DNA of 37,073 nt from an uncultured Pelagibacteraceae bacterium (GTDB lineage Bacteria; Pseudomonadota; Alphaproteobacteria; Pelagibacterales; Pelagibacteraceae): positions 1 to 37,073 of the forward strand of contig CACJYH010000006.1 in assembly GCA_902597695.1 (NCBI GenBank), read 5' to 3'. Under the pieces are notes generated by a model. That model had not been told where the DNA came from, searched no databases, and was given only the letters and a program-made list of their open reading frames with translations. This document shows positions 25,259 through 33,062 of this stretch, piece after piece. Each line of letters begins with the position of its first letter. Within the stretch, counting starts at the first letter, position 1. Position numbers and translations under genes: made by a program.

Positions 25259-26307
25259 TGAGCAAAAATGTCTTATTATATGCTGTAATTTTAATATTTG
25301 GACTCGTTGCACCTTTTGTGTTTCCAGCATTTAAAGTTCAATTATCTATTTTGTGTGTATTGATTGTTTTAGCCACCACTTGGAATATTCAGGGTGGTGA
25401 AATGGGATACAATACGTTTGGAAATATTTTATTCTATGGTTTAGGAATGTACTTATGTGCTTCAGTGCAAGTGGGTATGTTTTTTCCTTTAGCAGAGTGG
25501 ACAGAAAGTGGAGGAGAAAAAACTTTTGTACATACGCCTACACAGTTTTTTCAAGGAATGGCAGCTGGACTTGTAGTGGCTGCTGTTGTGCCAACTATTG
25601 TTGCGGGATTAATTGGATATGCCATCTTAGGTCTTAGAGGACATTATTTTGCAATTTGTACTTTAGGTTTAGGCGTTGCTGCAGGAGAAATTTCTGGTGG
25701 TATAGAGATTATTGGAGCAGGGCAAGGTTTTACCACACCACCTTTTCCAAACGTTGGTGGTTTAGAGGCAAGAGGAGAATTTTTTTACTTTTTAAGTTTT
25801 GGTGCGCTCGTTCTTACTTTCATAGCAGTGAGAGCAATTTACTCAACACGATTTAGATTAATTCTTAATGCGATCAGGGATAATGAAGATAAAGCTGAAG
25901 CGATGGGAATTGAGACAATGAAATATAAAATAATTGGTTGGATGGTATCAGCATTTTTTTGCGGTTTAGCAGGAGGTATCATGGGAGGTCTTGTTGGTTA
26001 TATAGACTCTACCGATGTTGCATTTGATGGAAGAGAGATGGGAGTATTTATGGTTTTGATGGCAATCCTAGGTGGTAAGGGAACTTTATGGGGTCCTGTG
26101 ATTGGCGCTACTGTATTTCATATTTTCAAAGAAGGATTTTGGACATTCTTTTTAGGTTGGCAGTATGTGGCCTTAGGAGTTTTGATAGTTGTCATTGTTA
26201 TTTATTTCCCAGAGGGAATTATGGGATGGTTGAGAGAAAAATACCCTGAACGATTTGGCGAAGTTGTTGATGAGGCAGATCGAAAAGCACAGGTAGAATT
26301 AAAATGA
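25258..26307 (+). CDS. livM: Branched-chain amino-acid ABC transporter permease LivM (system 1)
   Basis: 349-residue permease, partner of LivH. Landmarks: NIQGGEMGYNTFGNILFYGLGMY, LGLRGHYFAICTLGLGVAAGEISGG, the coupling loop RLILNAIRDNEDKAEAMGIETMKYK, and GGKGTLWGPVIGATVF before the last span, which ends FPEGIMG. Length and order are canonical. It starts on the last base of livH and overlaps livG by 4 bases, so the permease and ATPase subunits should be made in fixed proportion. Confidence 0.94.
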   Translation: MSKNVLLYAVILIFGLVAPFVFPAFKVQLSILCVLIVLATTWNIQGGEMGYNTFGNILFYGLGMYLCASVQVGMFFPLAEWTESGGEKTFVHTPTQFFQGMAAGLVVAAVVPTIVAGLIGYAILGLRGHYFAICTLGLGVAAGEISGGIEIIGAGQGFTTPPFPNVGGLEARGEFFYFLSFGALVLTFIAVRAIYSTRFRLILNAIRDNEDKAEAMGIETMKYKIIGWMVSAFFCGLAGGIMGGLVGYIDSTDVAFDGREMGVFMVLMAILGGKGTLWGPVIGATVFHIFKEGFWTFFLGWQYVALGVLIVVIVIYFPEGIMGWLREKYPERFGEVVDEADRKAQVELK

Positions 26308-27044
26308 GTATTTTAGAAGTAAATAACGTAAGTAAATCTTTTGGTGGCGTTAAGGCTAATGTTGACATTTCAATGTCAGTAGAGAAGGGAAAAATATTTG
26401 GACTAATTGGTCCAAACGGCTCAGGAAAAACAACTTTATTTAACTCAATAGTTGGTACTTATCCAATAGACCAAGGTTCAATTAAATTTAATGGTAAAGA
26501 AGTATCAGAATTACCTGTTCCTGTAATTGCTAAACTTGGTTTGTTGAGAACTTTTCAACAAACAAGAATTTATGGAAAATTAAATTGTGTAGATAATATG
26601 TTAATCAGTCATAAAGGTAGTGATGAAAGTATATTAAAAATATTCTCAAAAATTCCTCAAGATTTAACTGAGAAGGCAGAAAATCTTCTAAATTTTGTCG
26701 GACTTTATCAAAAAAGAAAATTAAGAGCTGGTGATTTATCTTTTGGTCAGCAAAAATTACTTGAGTTGGCAATGGCTTTGATGAATGAACCAGAAATGCT
26801 TTTATTAGATGAGCCAACGGCAGGTATAAACCCAACATTAATCAATGGAATAATAGACAGGTTAATAAAAGTAAACCAAGATTTTGGGATAACTCTTTTA
26901 GTTATTGAACATAATATGAGAGTTATTATGCAATTAGCAGAAAGTATTTATTGTTTAGCTCATGGCAAAATGCTTGCTAATGGAACACCAGATGAGATTA
27001 AAAATGATAAAAGAGTAATCGATGCATACCTGGGGGCACAATAA
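26304..27044 (+). CDS. livG: ABC transporter ATPase LivG (system 1)
   Basis: 246-residue nucleotide-binding subunit. Walker A GPNGSGKTT, the Q-loop region LLRTFQQTRIYGKL typical of LivG, ABC signature LSFGQQKLLEL, Walker B with LLLDEPTAGINP and the switch His in VIEHNMRVIM. All catalytic residues are intact. The LSFGQ form of the signature is common in LivG. Overlaps livM by 4 bases and livF by 1. Confidence 0.95.
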   Translation: MSILEVNNVSKSFGGVKANVDISMSVEKGKIFGLIGPNGSGKTTLFNSIVGTYPIDQGSIKFNGKEVSELPVPVIAKLGLLRTFQQTRIYGKLNCVDNMLISHKGSDESILKIFSKIPQDLTEKAENLLNFVGLYQKRKLRAGDLSFGQQKLLELAMALMNEPEMLLLDEPTAGINPTLINGIIDRLIKVNQDFGITLLVIEHNMRVIMQLAESIYCLAHGKMLANGTPDEIKNDKRVIDAYLGAQ

Positions 27045-27829
27045 TGTCTAATCAATATGAAGTATTAGGAAAAGCACCTCAAGCAGACGATTTGAAAAAA
27101 CTTTCACCTAATGACATTCATCTTACAATTAAAAATATGAATGCTGGTTATGGGAAAATGGAAATTTTACATAATTTTGATCTTTATGTTAGCAAGGCTC
27201 AATCACTTTGTTTAATAGGTCCAAATGGTGCTGGTAAATCAACTATTCTTCATTCAATTTATGGATTTACCAATATTTTTTCTGGCAAAATAGAAATTGA
27301 TGGAAAAGAAATAACCAATTTATCACCAGCTGAAAAATTAAAATCAGTTGGTATCGCATATATTTTACAAGATAATTCTGTTTTCCCAGATATGACAGTT
27401 GAGGAAAATCTTTTAATGGGTGGATTTATTAAAGATAAAACAGAGGAGTCATTTCAAGAAGCTGAAAGAATTCTCGAAAAGTATGAAAGATTAAGAAATA
27501 GAAGAAATCAACCTGCGAAAGTTTTGTCTGGTGGTGAAAGAAGATTATTAGAAATTTCAAGAGCGTTGGTTATGAAACCATCAGTTTTACTTGTCGATGA
27601 ACCATCAATAGGACTTGAGCCTAGATATATTGAAATGGTATTTGAAATTTTAAGAGACCTTCAGCAAAATGAAAAAAAAACAATTATCCTAGTTGAGCAA
27701 AATGCAAAGAAAGGTTTAGAGTTTGCTGATATCGGTTATGTTTTAGTATCAGGACAAACTGCAATAGCAGGTAAAGGAGATGAACTCTTAAATAATCCTG
27801 ATGTTGGACGCCTATTCTTGGGCGGTTAA
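27044..27829 (+). CDS. livF: ABC transporter ATPase LivF (system 1)
   Basis: 261-residue nucleotide-binding subunit with an N-terminal extension of about 25 residues (EVLGKAPQADDLKKLSPNDI) before the ATPase core. Walker A GPNGAGKST, LivF-type Q-loop ILQDNSVFPDMTVEENL, ABC signature LSGGERRLLEI, Walker B LLVDEPSIGLEP, switch region VEQNAKKGLEFA. DEPSIG replaces the more usual DEPTAG or DEPSLG; the catalytic Glu is kept. The extension is unlike the second LivF in this window. Shares one base with azlC. Confidence 0.95.
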   Translation: MSNQYEVLGKAPQADDLKKLSPNDIHLTIKNMNAGYGKMEILHNFDLYVSKAQSLCLIGPNGAGKSTILHSIYGFTNIFSGKIEIDGKEITNLSPAEKLKSVGIAYILQDNSVFPDMTVEENLLMGGFIKDKTEESFQEAERILEKYERLRNRRNQPAKVLSGGERRLLEISRALVMKPSVLLVDEPSIGLEPRYIEMVFEILRDLQQNEKKTIILVEQNAKKGLEFADIGYVLVSGQTAIAGKGDELLNNPDVGRLFLGG

Positions 27830-28533
27830 TGATTGACTCAAAATATTTTTTGAAAGGTTTCGCATCTATTAAAGGTGTTGGAAGTCCAGCTATAGCCTTA
27901 GGAGCTAGCTTTATAGCAATTGGAGCTCTTTTAAAAAATGTTGGTTTTACAATTCAAGAAAGTCTTTTTTCAACTTTTTTAACTTACGCATTACCTGGTT
28001 CATTAGTGATGGCAGAGTCACTTATAATTGGATCATCATTAATAAATATCTTCATTGCTGTTTGGTTAGTAAATGCAAGATTGTATCCAATGACAGTTTC
28101 CTTAATGCCCTTGTTGATGCACCAAACGCAACCTAAATGGAAATATTATTTATCATGTCACTTCATTGCTGTGTCGTCGTGGCTAATAATGAAAGATAAT
28201 TATGAACAAATAAAAAAAGAAGCAAGGATAGATTTTTGGATTGGTATTGGTACAGCAACCTGGTCGGTAGCAATTTTTTCGACATTTATTGGCTATATTG
28301 CATCAGACTATTTAAATAGAGATATGTTAATTGGGTTAGCAATAATTAATCCAATTTATTTTACTTGTATGATGGTGGGGGCGATGAAAACTATTAAAAT
28401 TAGTTTTTCAATCATCCTTGGTGCAATTTTAGGTCCAGCTTTTTATTTTATTTCTCCGGAGTGGTGTATCTTATTTGGTGGTTTTGTGGCTGGAACAATT
28501 GCATTTTTTATTGGAGAAATTAATGACAGGTAA
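27829..28533 (+). CDS. azlC: AzlC family branched-chain amino-acid exporter, large subunit
   Basis: 234-residue inner-membrane protein with family features: a short N-terminal cytoplasmic part, GASFIAIGALLKNVGFTIQESLFSTFLTYALPGS and the NARLYPMTVSLMPLL block. AzlC works with the small AzlD to export branched-chain amino acids or analogues. Its position directly inside a Liv import operon (1-base overlap with livF) puts an exporter under the same control as an importer. Ends 11 bases inside azlD. Confidence 0.88.
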   Translation: MIDSKYFLKGFASIKGVGSPAIALGASFIAIGALLKNVGFTIQESLFSTFLTYALPGSLVMAESLIIGSSLINIFIAVWLVNARLYPMTVSLMPLLMHQTQPKWKYYLSCHFIAVSSWLIMKDNYEQIKKEARIDFWIGIGTATWSVAIFSTFIGYIASDYLNRDMLIGLAIINPIYFTCMMVGAMKTIKISFSIILGAILGPAFYFISPEWCILFGGFVAGTIAFFIGEINDR

Positions 28534-28846
28534 TATTTTTTTGGTAATCTTAATAACTTCATTAGCGACATTTTTGTCCAGATTCTTAGGTGTTGTAAGT
28601 TCAGAAAATATTAAAGAAACTTCTAAAATATTTAGATGGTTTAATTGCTTAGCATACTCGACGTTGGCAGCATTAATAGCTAGGATTGTAATTTTTCCAT
28701 CAGGATTATTGTCTGAGATAGATTACTTAGTAAGACTAATTGTAATAATTTTATCAATTGGGCTTTTTTTTATCACTAAAAAAAATTTAGTTTACCCAAC
28801 AATTTTCTCTGCTATCATACTTACACTTTTTAGTAGTTACTTATGA
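28523..28846 (+). CDS. azlD: AzlD family branched-chain amino-acid exporter, small subunit
   Basis: 107-residue hydrophobic protein of about four spans: IFLVILITSLATFLSRFLGV, then FNCLAYSTLAALIARIVIF, LVRLIVIILSIGLFFITKKNLVYPT and a final span. This is the AzlD plan and size. I chose ATG 28523 (MTGNIF), which overlaps azlC by 11 bases; an in-frame upstream start at 28475 would add a segment lying in azlC. Overlaps the next gene by ATGA. Confidence 0.85.
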   Translation: MTGNIFLVILITSLATFLSRFLGVVSSENIKETSKIFRWFNCLAYSTLAALIARIVIFPSGLLSEIDYLVRLIVIILSIGLFFITKKNLVYPTIFSAIILTLFSSYL

Positions 28847-29757
28847 TTGAAAAAATTGATGGATTTGAAATTTATGAAAATAAGCAATCTCCAAGGATAA
28901 TTAACATAGATATTGGAGATGAAATTTTAAATAAACTTATCTTTCCTTTTAATAAGTTTGATATTACTGCATTAGAATATAAACCGTTTACCAGATTTAC
29001 GATCGCAAAAAGTTTAGATGATTTAAGTAATAATAAATTATCTAAATTAATTAATAAAATTATTAGAGATCGAAATACTGGTTGTTTTATTATTAAACCT
29101 AAAAATTTAATTTCTAAAATTGATGATAGTTTTTTAGTAAAGCTTTCAACTGCTGTTGCGCATCTTATTGGGAACCCTAATCATGATGCAATGGCGGGTA
29201 AATACTATGCCAGATTTTATGTTAAACATGAGGATAAAAGTGATTCATATTTAAGAAAGGCTTATAAAAATATGGATCTACATACTGATGGAACCTATGT
29301 AAAAGAAAAAACTGACTGGTTGTTAATGTCAAAAATAGAGGAAAAAAATGTTGAGGGTGGAGAAACAGCCATGCTTCATCTCGATGATTGGGAACATTGT
29401 GATGAATTATTTAATGATCCTGTAGGAAAAGAAGATTTTCTTTGGGGGTCTCCTAAAAGTAAAAATATTGATTATAAAGTTGAACATCCGGTATTTTCAT
29501 CTGATAAAAGTGGGAAAGCTCAAATTTCATATATTGATCAATTTCCTGAACCTAAAAATATGAAACAGGGTACTTTTCTACAAAAATTATCTGATAGTTT
29601 AGAGGAAAGTAATAAGAAGATTATAACTAAACTTCCAGTTGGATCATCTGTAGTAGCAAATAATTATTTCTGGCTTCATGGCAGAAAAGCCTTTAAAGAA
29701 CATAAAGATTTAAGTAGAGAGTTGTTGCGAATTAGAGGTTCTTTTTTTATTAATTAA
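28843..29757 (+). CDS. glaH: Glutarate 2-hydroxylase, CsiD/GlaH family Fe(II)/2-oxoglutarate dioxygenase
   Basis: 304 residues. Predicted to hydroxylate glutarate to L-2-hydroxyglutarate with 2-oxoglutarate and O2, a step of lysine/5-aminovalerate breakdown. The metal triad is visible: H147 and D149 in MDLHTDGTYV, and H279 in NYFWLHGR. A 2-oxoglutarate-binding Arg is expected in LLRIRG (R296 or R298). The segments TDWLLMSKIEEKN, LHLDDWEH and ISYIDQFPEPK match my recollection of E. coli CsiD closely. The family partner lhgO (L-2-hydroxyglutarate oxidase) is absent from the window. Starts 4 bases inside azlD, so it is co-translated with transport genes; a relative acting on another short dicarboxylate is possible. 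Confidence 0.85.
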   Translation: MIEKIDGFEIYENKQSPRIINIDIGDEILNKLIFPFNKFDITALEYKPFTRFTIAKSLDDLSNNKLSKLINKIIRDRNTGCFIIKPKNLISKIDDSFLVKLSTAVAHLIGNPNHDAMAGKYYARFYVKHEDKSDSYLRKAYKNMDLHTDGTYVKEKTDWLLMSKIEEKNVEGGETAMLHLDDWEHCDELFNDPVGKEDFLWGSPKSKNIDYKVEHPVFSSDKSGKAQISYIDQFPEPKNMKQGTFLQKLSDSLEESNKKIITKLPVGSSVVANNYFWLHGRKAFKEHKDLSRELLRIRGSFFIN

Positions 29758-29783
29758 TATAAATTAATCACTATAAGATATTT

Positions 29784-30551
29784 ATGAGATTAGGTTTTAT
29801 AGGAACTGGAAAAATAACATCATCGGTTATATCTGGAATATGTTCTTCAAAGATTAATTATAAAAAGATATTTATTTCATCGCGAAATAGTCTTATTGCA
29901 AAAGGATTAAAAAAAAAGTTTAAAAAAATATTTATTGAAAAAGATAATCAAAAAATTGTTGATAATTGTGATTGGATTTTTTTGGCAGTCACACCAACTG
30001 TTGGTGAAAAAATTATTAAAAATTTAAGATTTAGATCTAGTCAAACAATTATAAGTTTTATCTCAACTATAAATCTTTCAGAACTTCGAAAAATGATAAA
30101 AGTAAAAGCTGACTTAGTAAGAGCTATTCCACTTCCGCCGATTTCTCTTAAAAAAGGACCCGTGCCTATCTGCCCACCAAATAGAGAGGTTAAAAATTTT
30201 TTTAATAAAATTGGATCTACTATTGAAATTAAAAATGAAAAATTATCAATTAATTTTTGGTCAACATCAGGGATGATGGCATCTTATTATGAAATATTAA
30301 ACGTGATGAGTACTTGGTTGATAAAAAAAGGTATTAAAAGATCTGATGCACAGAAATATATATCTACTTTATTTTTGGCTTTATCCGAAGATGCAGTTGT
30401 AAATTCAAAAAAAGATTTAAAATATTTAGTTAAAGAATCTCAAACTCCAAAAGGTTTAAACGAACAAGGTTTAAGAGAAATGAGTAAAAGAGGGGCTTAT
30501 AAATCTGTAGTGAACGCACTAAATCAAATTTACAAAAGACTTAACAAATAA
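29784..30551 (+). CDS. Divergent ProC-like (pyrroline-5-carboxylate reductase family) oxidoreductase
   Basis: 255 residues with a clear Rossmann start MRLGFIGTGKITSSVISG, the LAVTP strand end and a helical C-terminal half like ProC. It departs from true ProC where substrate binds: the canonical RxMPNTPA is RAIPLPPISLKKGP here, and the SGSGPAY region reads TSGMMASYYE. It therefore probably reduces a related cyclic imine or other substrate rather than being the housekeeping proline enzyme; this is inference. It lies 26 bases after glaH and 3 before a second livG, embedded in the transport operon, which suggests a role in catabolism or processing of the imported compound. Confidence 0.75.
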   Translation: MRLGFIGTGKITSSVISGICSSKINYKKIFISSRNSLIAKGLKKKFKKIFIEKDNQKIVDNCDWIFLAVTPTVGEKIIKNLRFRSSQTIISFISTINLSELRKMIKVKADLVRAIPLPPISLKKGPVPICPPNREVKNFFNKIGSTIEIKNEKLSINFWSTSGMMASYYEILNVMSTWLIKKGIKRSDAQKYISTLFLALSEDAVVNSKKDLKYLVKESQTPKGLNEQGLREMSKRGAYKSVVNALNQIYKRLNK

Positions 30552-30554
30552 TTG

Positions 30555-31340
30555 ATGTCAGAAAATATTTTAGAAATAAACAATCTATCAAAATATTTTG
30601 GTGGATTAGCAGCGGTATCAGATTGTTCACTCAAAGTTAAGAAAGGAACTATAACTGGAATAATTGGTCCTAATGGATCAGGAAAAACTACCTTATTTAA
30701 TTTGATTGCTGGAAATCTCAAATGTTCAGCTGGTAGTGTCATGTTTAACAACGAAAATATAACTGATGTACCGGCATATGAATTATTTTCAAAAGGTTTA
30801 CTTAGAACCTTTCAAATTGCACATGAATTTACAAATTTATCAGTTCTAGAAAATTTAATGATGGTTCCTGGTAATCAGTCAGGCGAACAATTGATAAATG
30901 CTATATTTAAACCTTCATTAATCATGAAAGAAGAAAATATTATTAAGCAAAAAGCCATTGAAGTTATAGAGTTTTTAAATTTAGGGCATTTAAGAAATGA
31001 GCTAGCAGGAAATTTGTCTGGTGGTCAAAAAAAATTATTGGAGCTTGGTCGAACAATGATGGTAGATGCAAAGTTAGTCTTATTAGATGAAGTAGGTGCT
31101 GGTGTAAATAGAACACTACTGAAAGATCTTGGTACAGCGATTGAAAAACTAAATAAAGAAAAGGGATATACATTTTGTATGATTGAACATGACATGGATT
31201 TCATAGGAAGATTATGTGATCCTGTGATTGTAATGGCTGAAGGATCAGTATTATTCGAAGGTTCAGTGGAAGATGCAAAAAAAGACGAAAAAGTGATTGA
31301 AAGTTATTTAGGTAGGGGATCAAAAATTAAGGATAATTGA
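30555..31340 (+). CDS. livG: ABC transporter ATPase LivG (system 2)
   Basis: 261 residues. Walker A GPNGSGKTT, Q-loop LLRTFQIAHEFTNLSV, ABC signature NLSGGQKKLLELGR, and Walker B LVLLDEVGAGVNRTLL, where Pro-Thr of the usual DEPTAG is Val-Gly; the catalytic Glu remains. Switch His is in MIEHDMDFIG. Start set to ATG 30555 because a TTG 3 bases earlier overlaps the ProC-like stop region. The second system has the gene order G-F-H-M, unlike H-M-G-F of system 1, so it is not a simple duplication of the first. Confidence 0.93.
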   Translation: MSENILEINNLSKYFGGLAAVSDCSLKVKKGTITGIIGPNGSGKTTLFNLIAGNLKCSAGSVMFNNENITDVPAYELFSKGLLRTFQIAHEFTNLSVLENLMMVPGNQSGEQLINAIFKPSLIMKEENIIKQKAIEVIEFLNLGHLRNELAGNLSGGQKKLLELGRTMMVDAKLVLLDEVGAGVNRTLLKDLGTAIEKLNKEKGYTFCMIEHDMDFIGRLCDPVIVMAEGSVLFEGSVEDAKKDEKVIESYLGRGSKIKDN

Positions 31341-31342
31341 TA

Positions 31343-32050
31343 ATGGCATTTTTTGAGGGAATTAAGATGACTGGTGGATATGGAAATGGTCCAGATATTA
31401 TTAATTCGTGCTCAGTGAATGTCGACAAAGGTGAAATTGTTTCAATCCTAGGTCCTAATGGTGCGGGAAAATCAACAGCAATGAAGGCAATGCTAGGTTT
31501 ATTAAATTTAAAATCTGGCTCAGTCATAATTGATGGTAAAGATATTACACAACTATCTCCACAAGATAGAGTTAAGTCAGGAATTTCATTCGTTCCTCAA
31601 ACAAAAAATGTTTTTGCAGGAATGACTGTTGAGGAAAATTTAGAAATGGGAGCCTTCTTAATTGATGAAAGTTATAATTCAGTAATCAATGAGATTTATG
31701 AGTTGTTTCCAATATTAAGTGAAAAAAGAAATCAATTAGTTGGTGAATTATCAGGAGGACAAAGACAGCAAGTAGCGCTAGGTAGGGCGTTAATGATCAA
31801 GCCATCAGTTTTAATGTTAGATGAACCAACTGCAGGAGTTTCACCAATTGTAATGGATGAATTGTTTGACCATATTGTAAAAGTTAAACGTACAAATGTT
31901 GCAATACTAATGGTGGAACAAAATGCCAAACAAGCACTAAGTATTTCAGACAGGGGTTATGTATTAGTTACAGGAGAAAATCGTTATTCAGGATCAGGAA
32001 AAGAATTACTAAATGATCCAAGAGTAAGAAGTTCATTTTTAGGCGGTTGA
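31343..32050 (+). CDS. livF: ABC transporter ATPase LivF (system 2)
   Basis: 235 residues from the ATG at 31343, 2 bases after livG. Walker A GPNGAGKST, Q-loop SFVPQTKNVFAGMTVEENLEMG, ABC signature LSGGQRQQVALGR, Walker B LMLDEPTAGVSP and switch region MVEQNAKQALS. All motifs are canonical and no N-terminal extension exists, unlike the LivF of system 1. Ends 1 base before the livH gene. Confidence 0.95.
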   Translation: MAFFEGIKMTGGYGNGPDIINSCSVNVDKGEIVSILGPNGAGKSTAMKAMLGLLNLKSGSVIIDGKDITQLSPQDRVKSGISFVPQTKNVFAGMTVEENLEMGAFLIDESYNSVINEIYELFPILSEKRNQLVGELSGGQRQQVALGRALMIKPSVLMLDEPTAGVSPIVMDELFDHIVKVKRTNVAILMVEQNAKQALSISDRGYVLVTGENRYSGSGKELLNDPRVRSSFLGG

Positions 32051-32051
32051 T

Positions 32052-33062
32052 ATGGATTATATAAACGCAATTGTACTTTTATTAAATTATATTTTTGTTC
32101 CAGCATTAGCCTATGGATCTCAATTAGCTTTAGGTGCAATTTTTGTAACGTTGATATATGGGATCTTAAGGTTCGCAAACTTTGCTACAGGAGATATGAT
32201 GTCTTTTGGAACCATGGTCACAATTTTGTTCACATGGTATTTTCAATCTTTAGGAGTAAGTTTGGGCATTTTACCAACTGCTCTCATCGCAATTCCATTT
32301 GCTATTATATTTATGGTTGGTTACATGCTTTTGATAGATAAATTTGTTTTCAAATATTATAGAGTAAGTAAAAGCCCCCCTGTTCAATTAGCAATGGTGA
32401 GTATTGGAGTAATGTTTGTTACTCAGGCAGTTGTTCGAATAATCATTGGCCCATCTGATAGAAGATTTTTTGATGGTGAAAAATTCTTGATTAAAGCTGG
32501 TGAGTTTAAAGAAATGACTGGTCTTAACGAAGGCCTTGCAATCAAATCTACTCAGGTAATTACAATTGTTGTAACATTAATTTTAGTTTCAGCTCTTTTT
32601 TGGTTTTTAAATAAAACGAAAACAGGAAAAAGTATGAGAGCTTATTCTGATAATGAGGATCTTGCTTTGTTGTCTGGAATTGACCCAAAAAAGATTGTTA
32701 TGATTACTTGGATAATAGCAGGGGTGTTGGCGACTATTGGTGGAGCATTATATGGTTTAGATAAAAGCTTTAAACCATTTACTTATTTTAATAATATGCT
32801 TCCAATTTTTGCTGCAGCTATTGTTGGTGGCATAGGAAACCCTTTTGGTGCATTTTTAGGTGGATATGTAATTGCGTTTTCTGAAATTCTTTTAACTTAT
32901 GCGTATAAAAAATTTTTCATGTATCTATTGCCTGAAAGTTTAGAGCCGAATACTTTAGTACAATTACTATCAACAGATTATAAATTTGCAGTATCATTTT
33001 CAATTCTTGTAATTGTACTGCTTTACCGGCCATCTGGAATTTTCAAAGGGAAAATATTGTGA
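32052..33062 (+). CDS. livH: Branched-chain amino-acid ABC transporter permease LivH (system 2)
   Basis: 336-residue permease. LivH landmarks: GAIFVTLIYGILRFANFATGDMMSFG, the coupling segment KTGKSMRAYSDNEDLALLSGIDPKKI, and FAAAIVGGIGNPFGAFLGGYVIAF. It is about 40 residues longer than the LivH of system 1, with extra loop sequence around residues 135-165. It overlaps the following livM by a GTGA junction. Confidence 0.92.
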   Translation: MDYINAIVLLLNYIFVPALAYGSQLALGAIFVTLIYGILRFANFATGDMMSFGTMVTILFTWYFQSLGVSLGILPTALIAIPFAIIFMVGYMLLIDKFVFKYYRVSKSPPVQLAMVSIGVMFVTQAVVRIIIGPSDRRFFDGEKFLIKAGEFKEMTGLNEGLAIKSTQVITIVVTLILVSALFWFLNKTKTGKSMRAYSDNEDLALLSGIDPKKIVMITWIIAGVLATIGGALYGLDKSFKPFTYFNNMLPIFAAAIVGGIGNPFGAFLGGYVIAFSEILLTYAYKKFFMYLLPESLEPNTLVQLLSTDYKFAVSFSILVIVLLYRPSGIFKGKIL

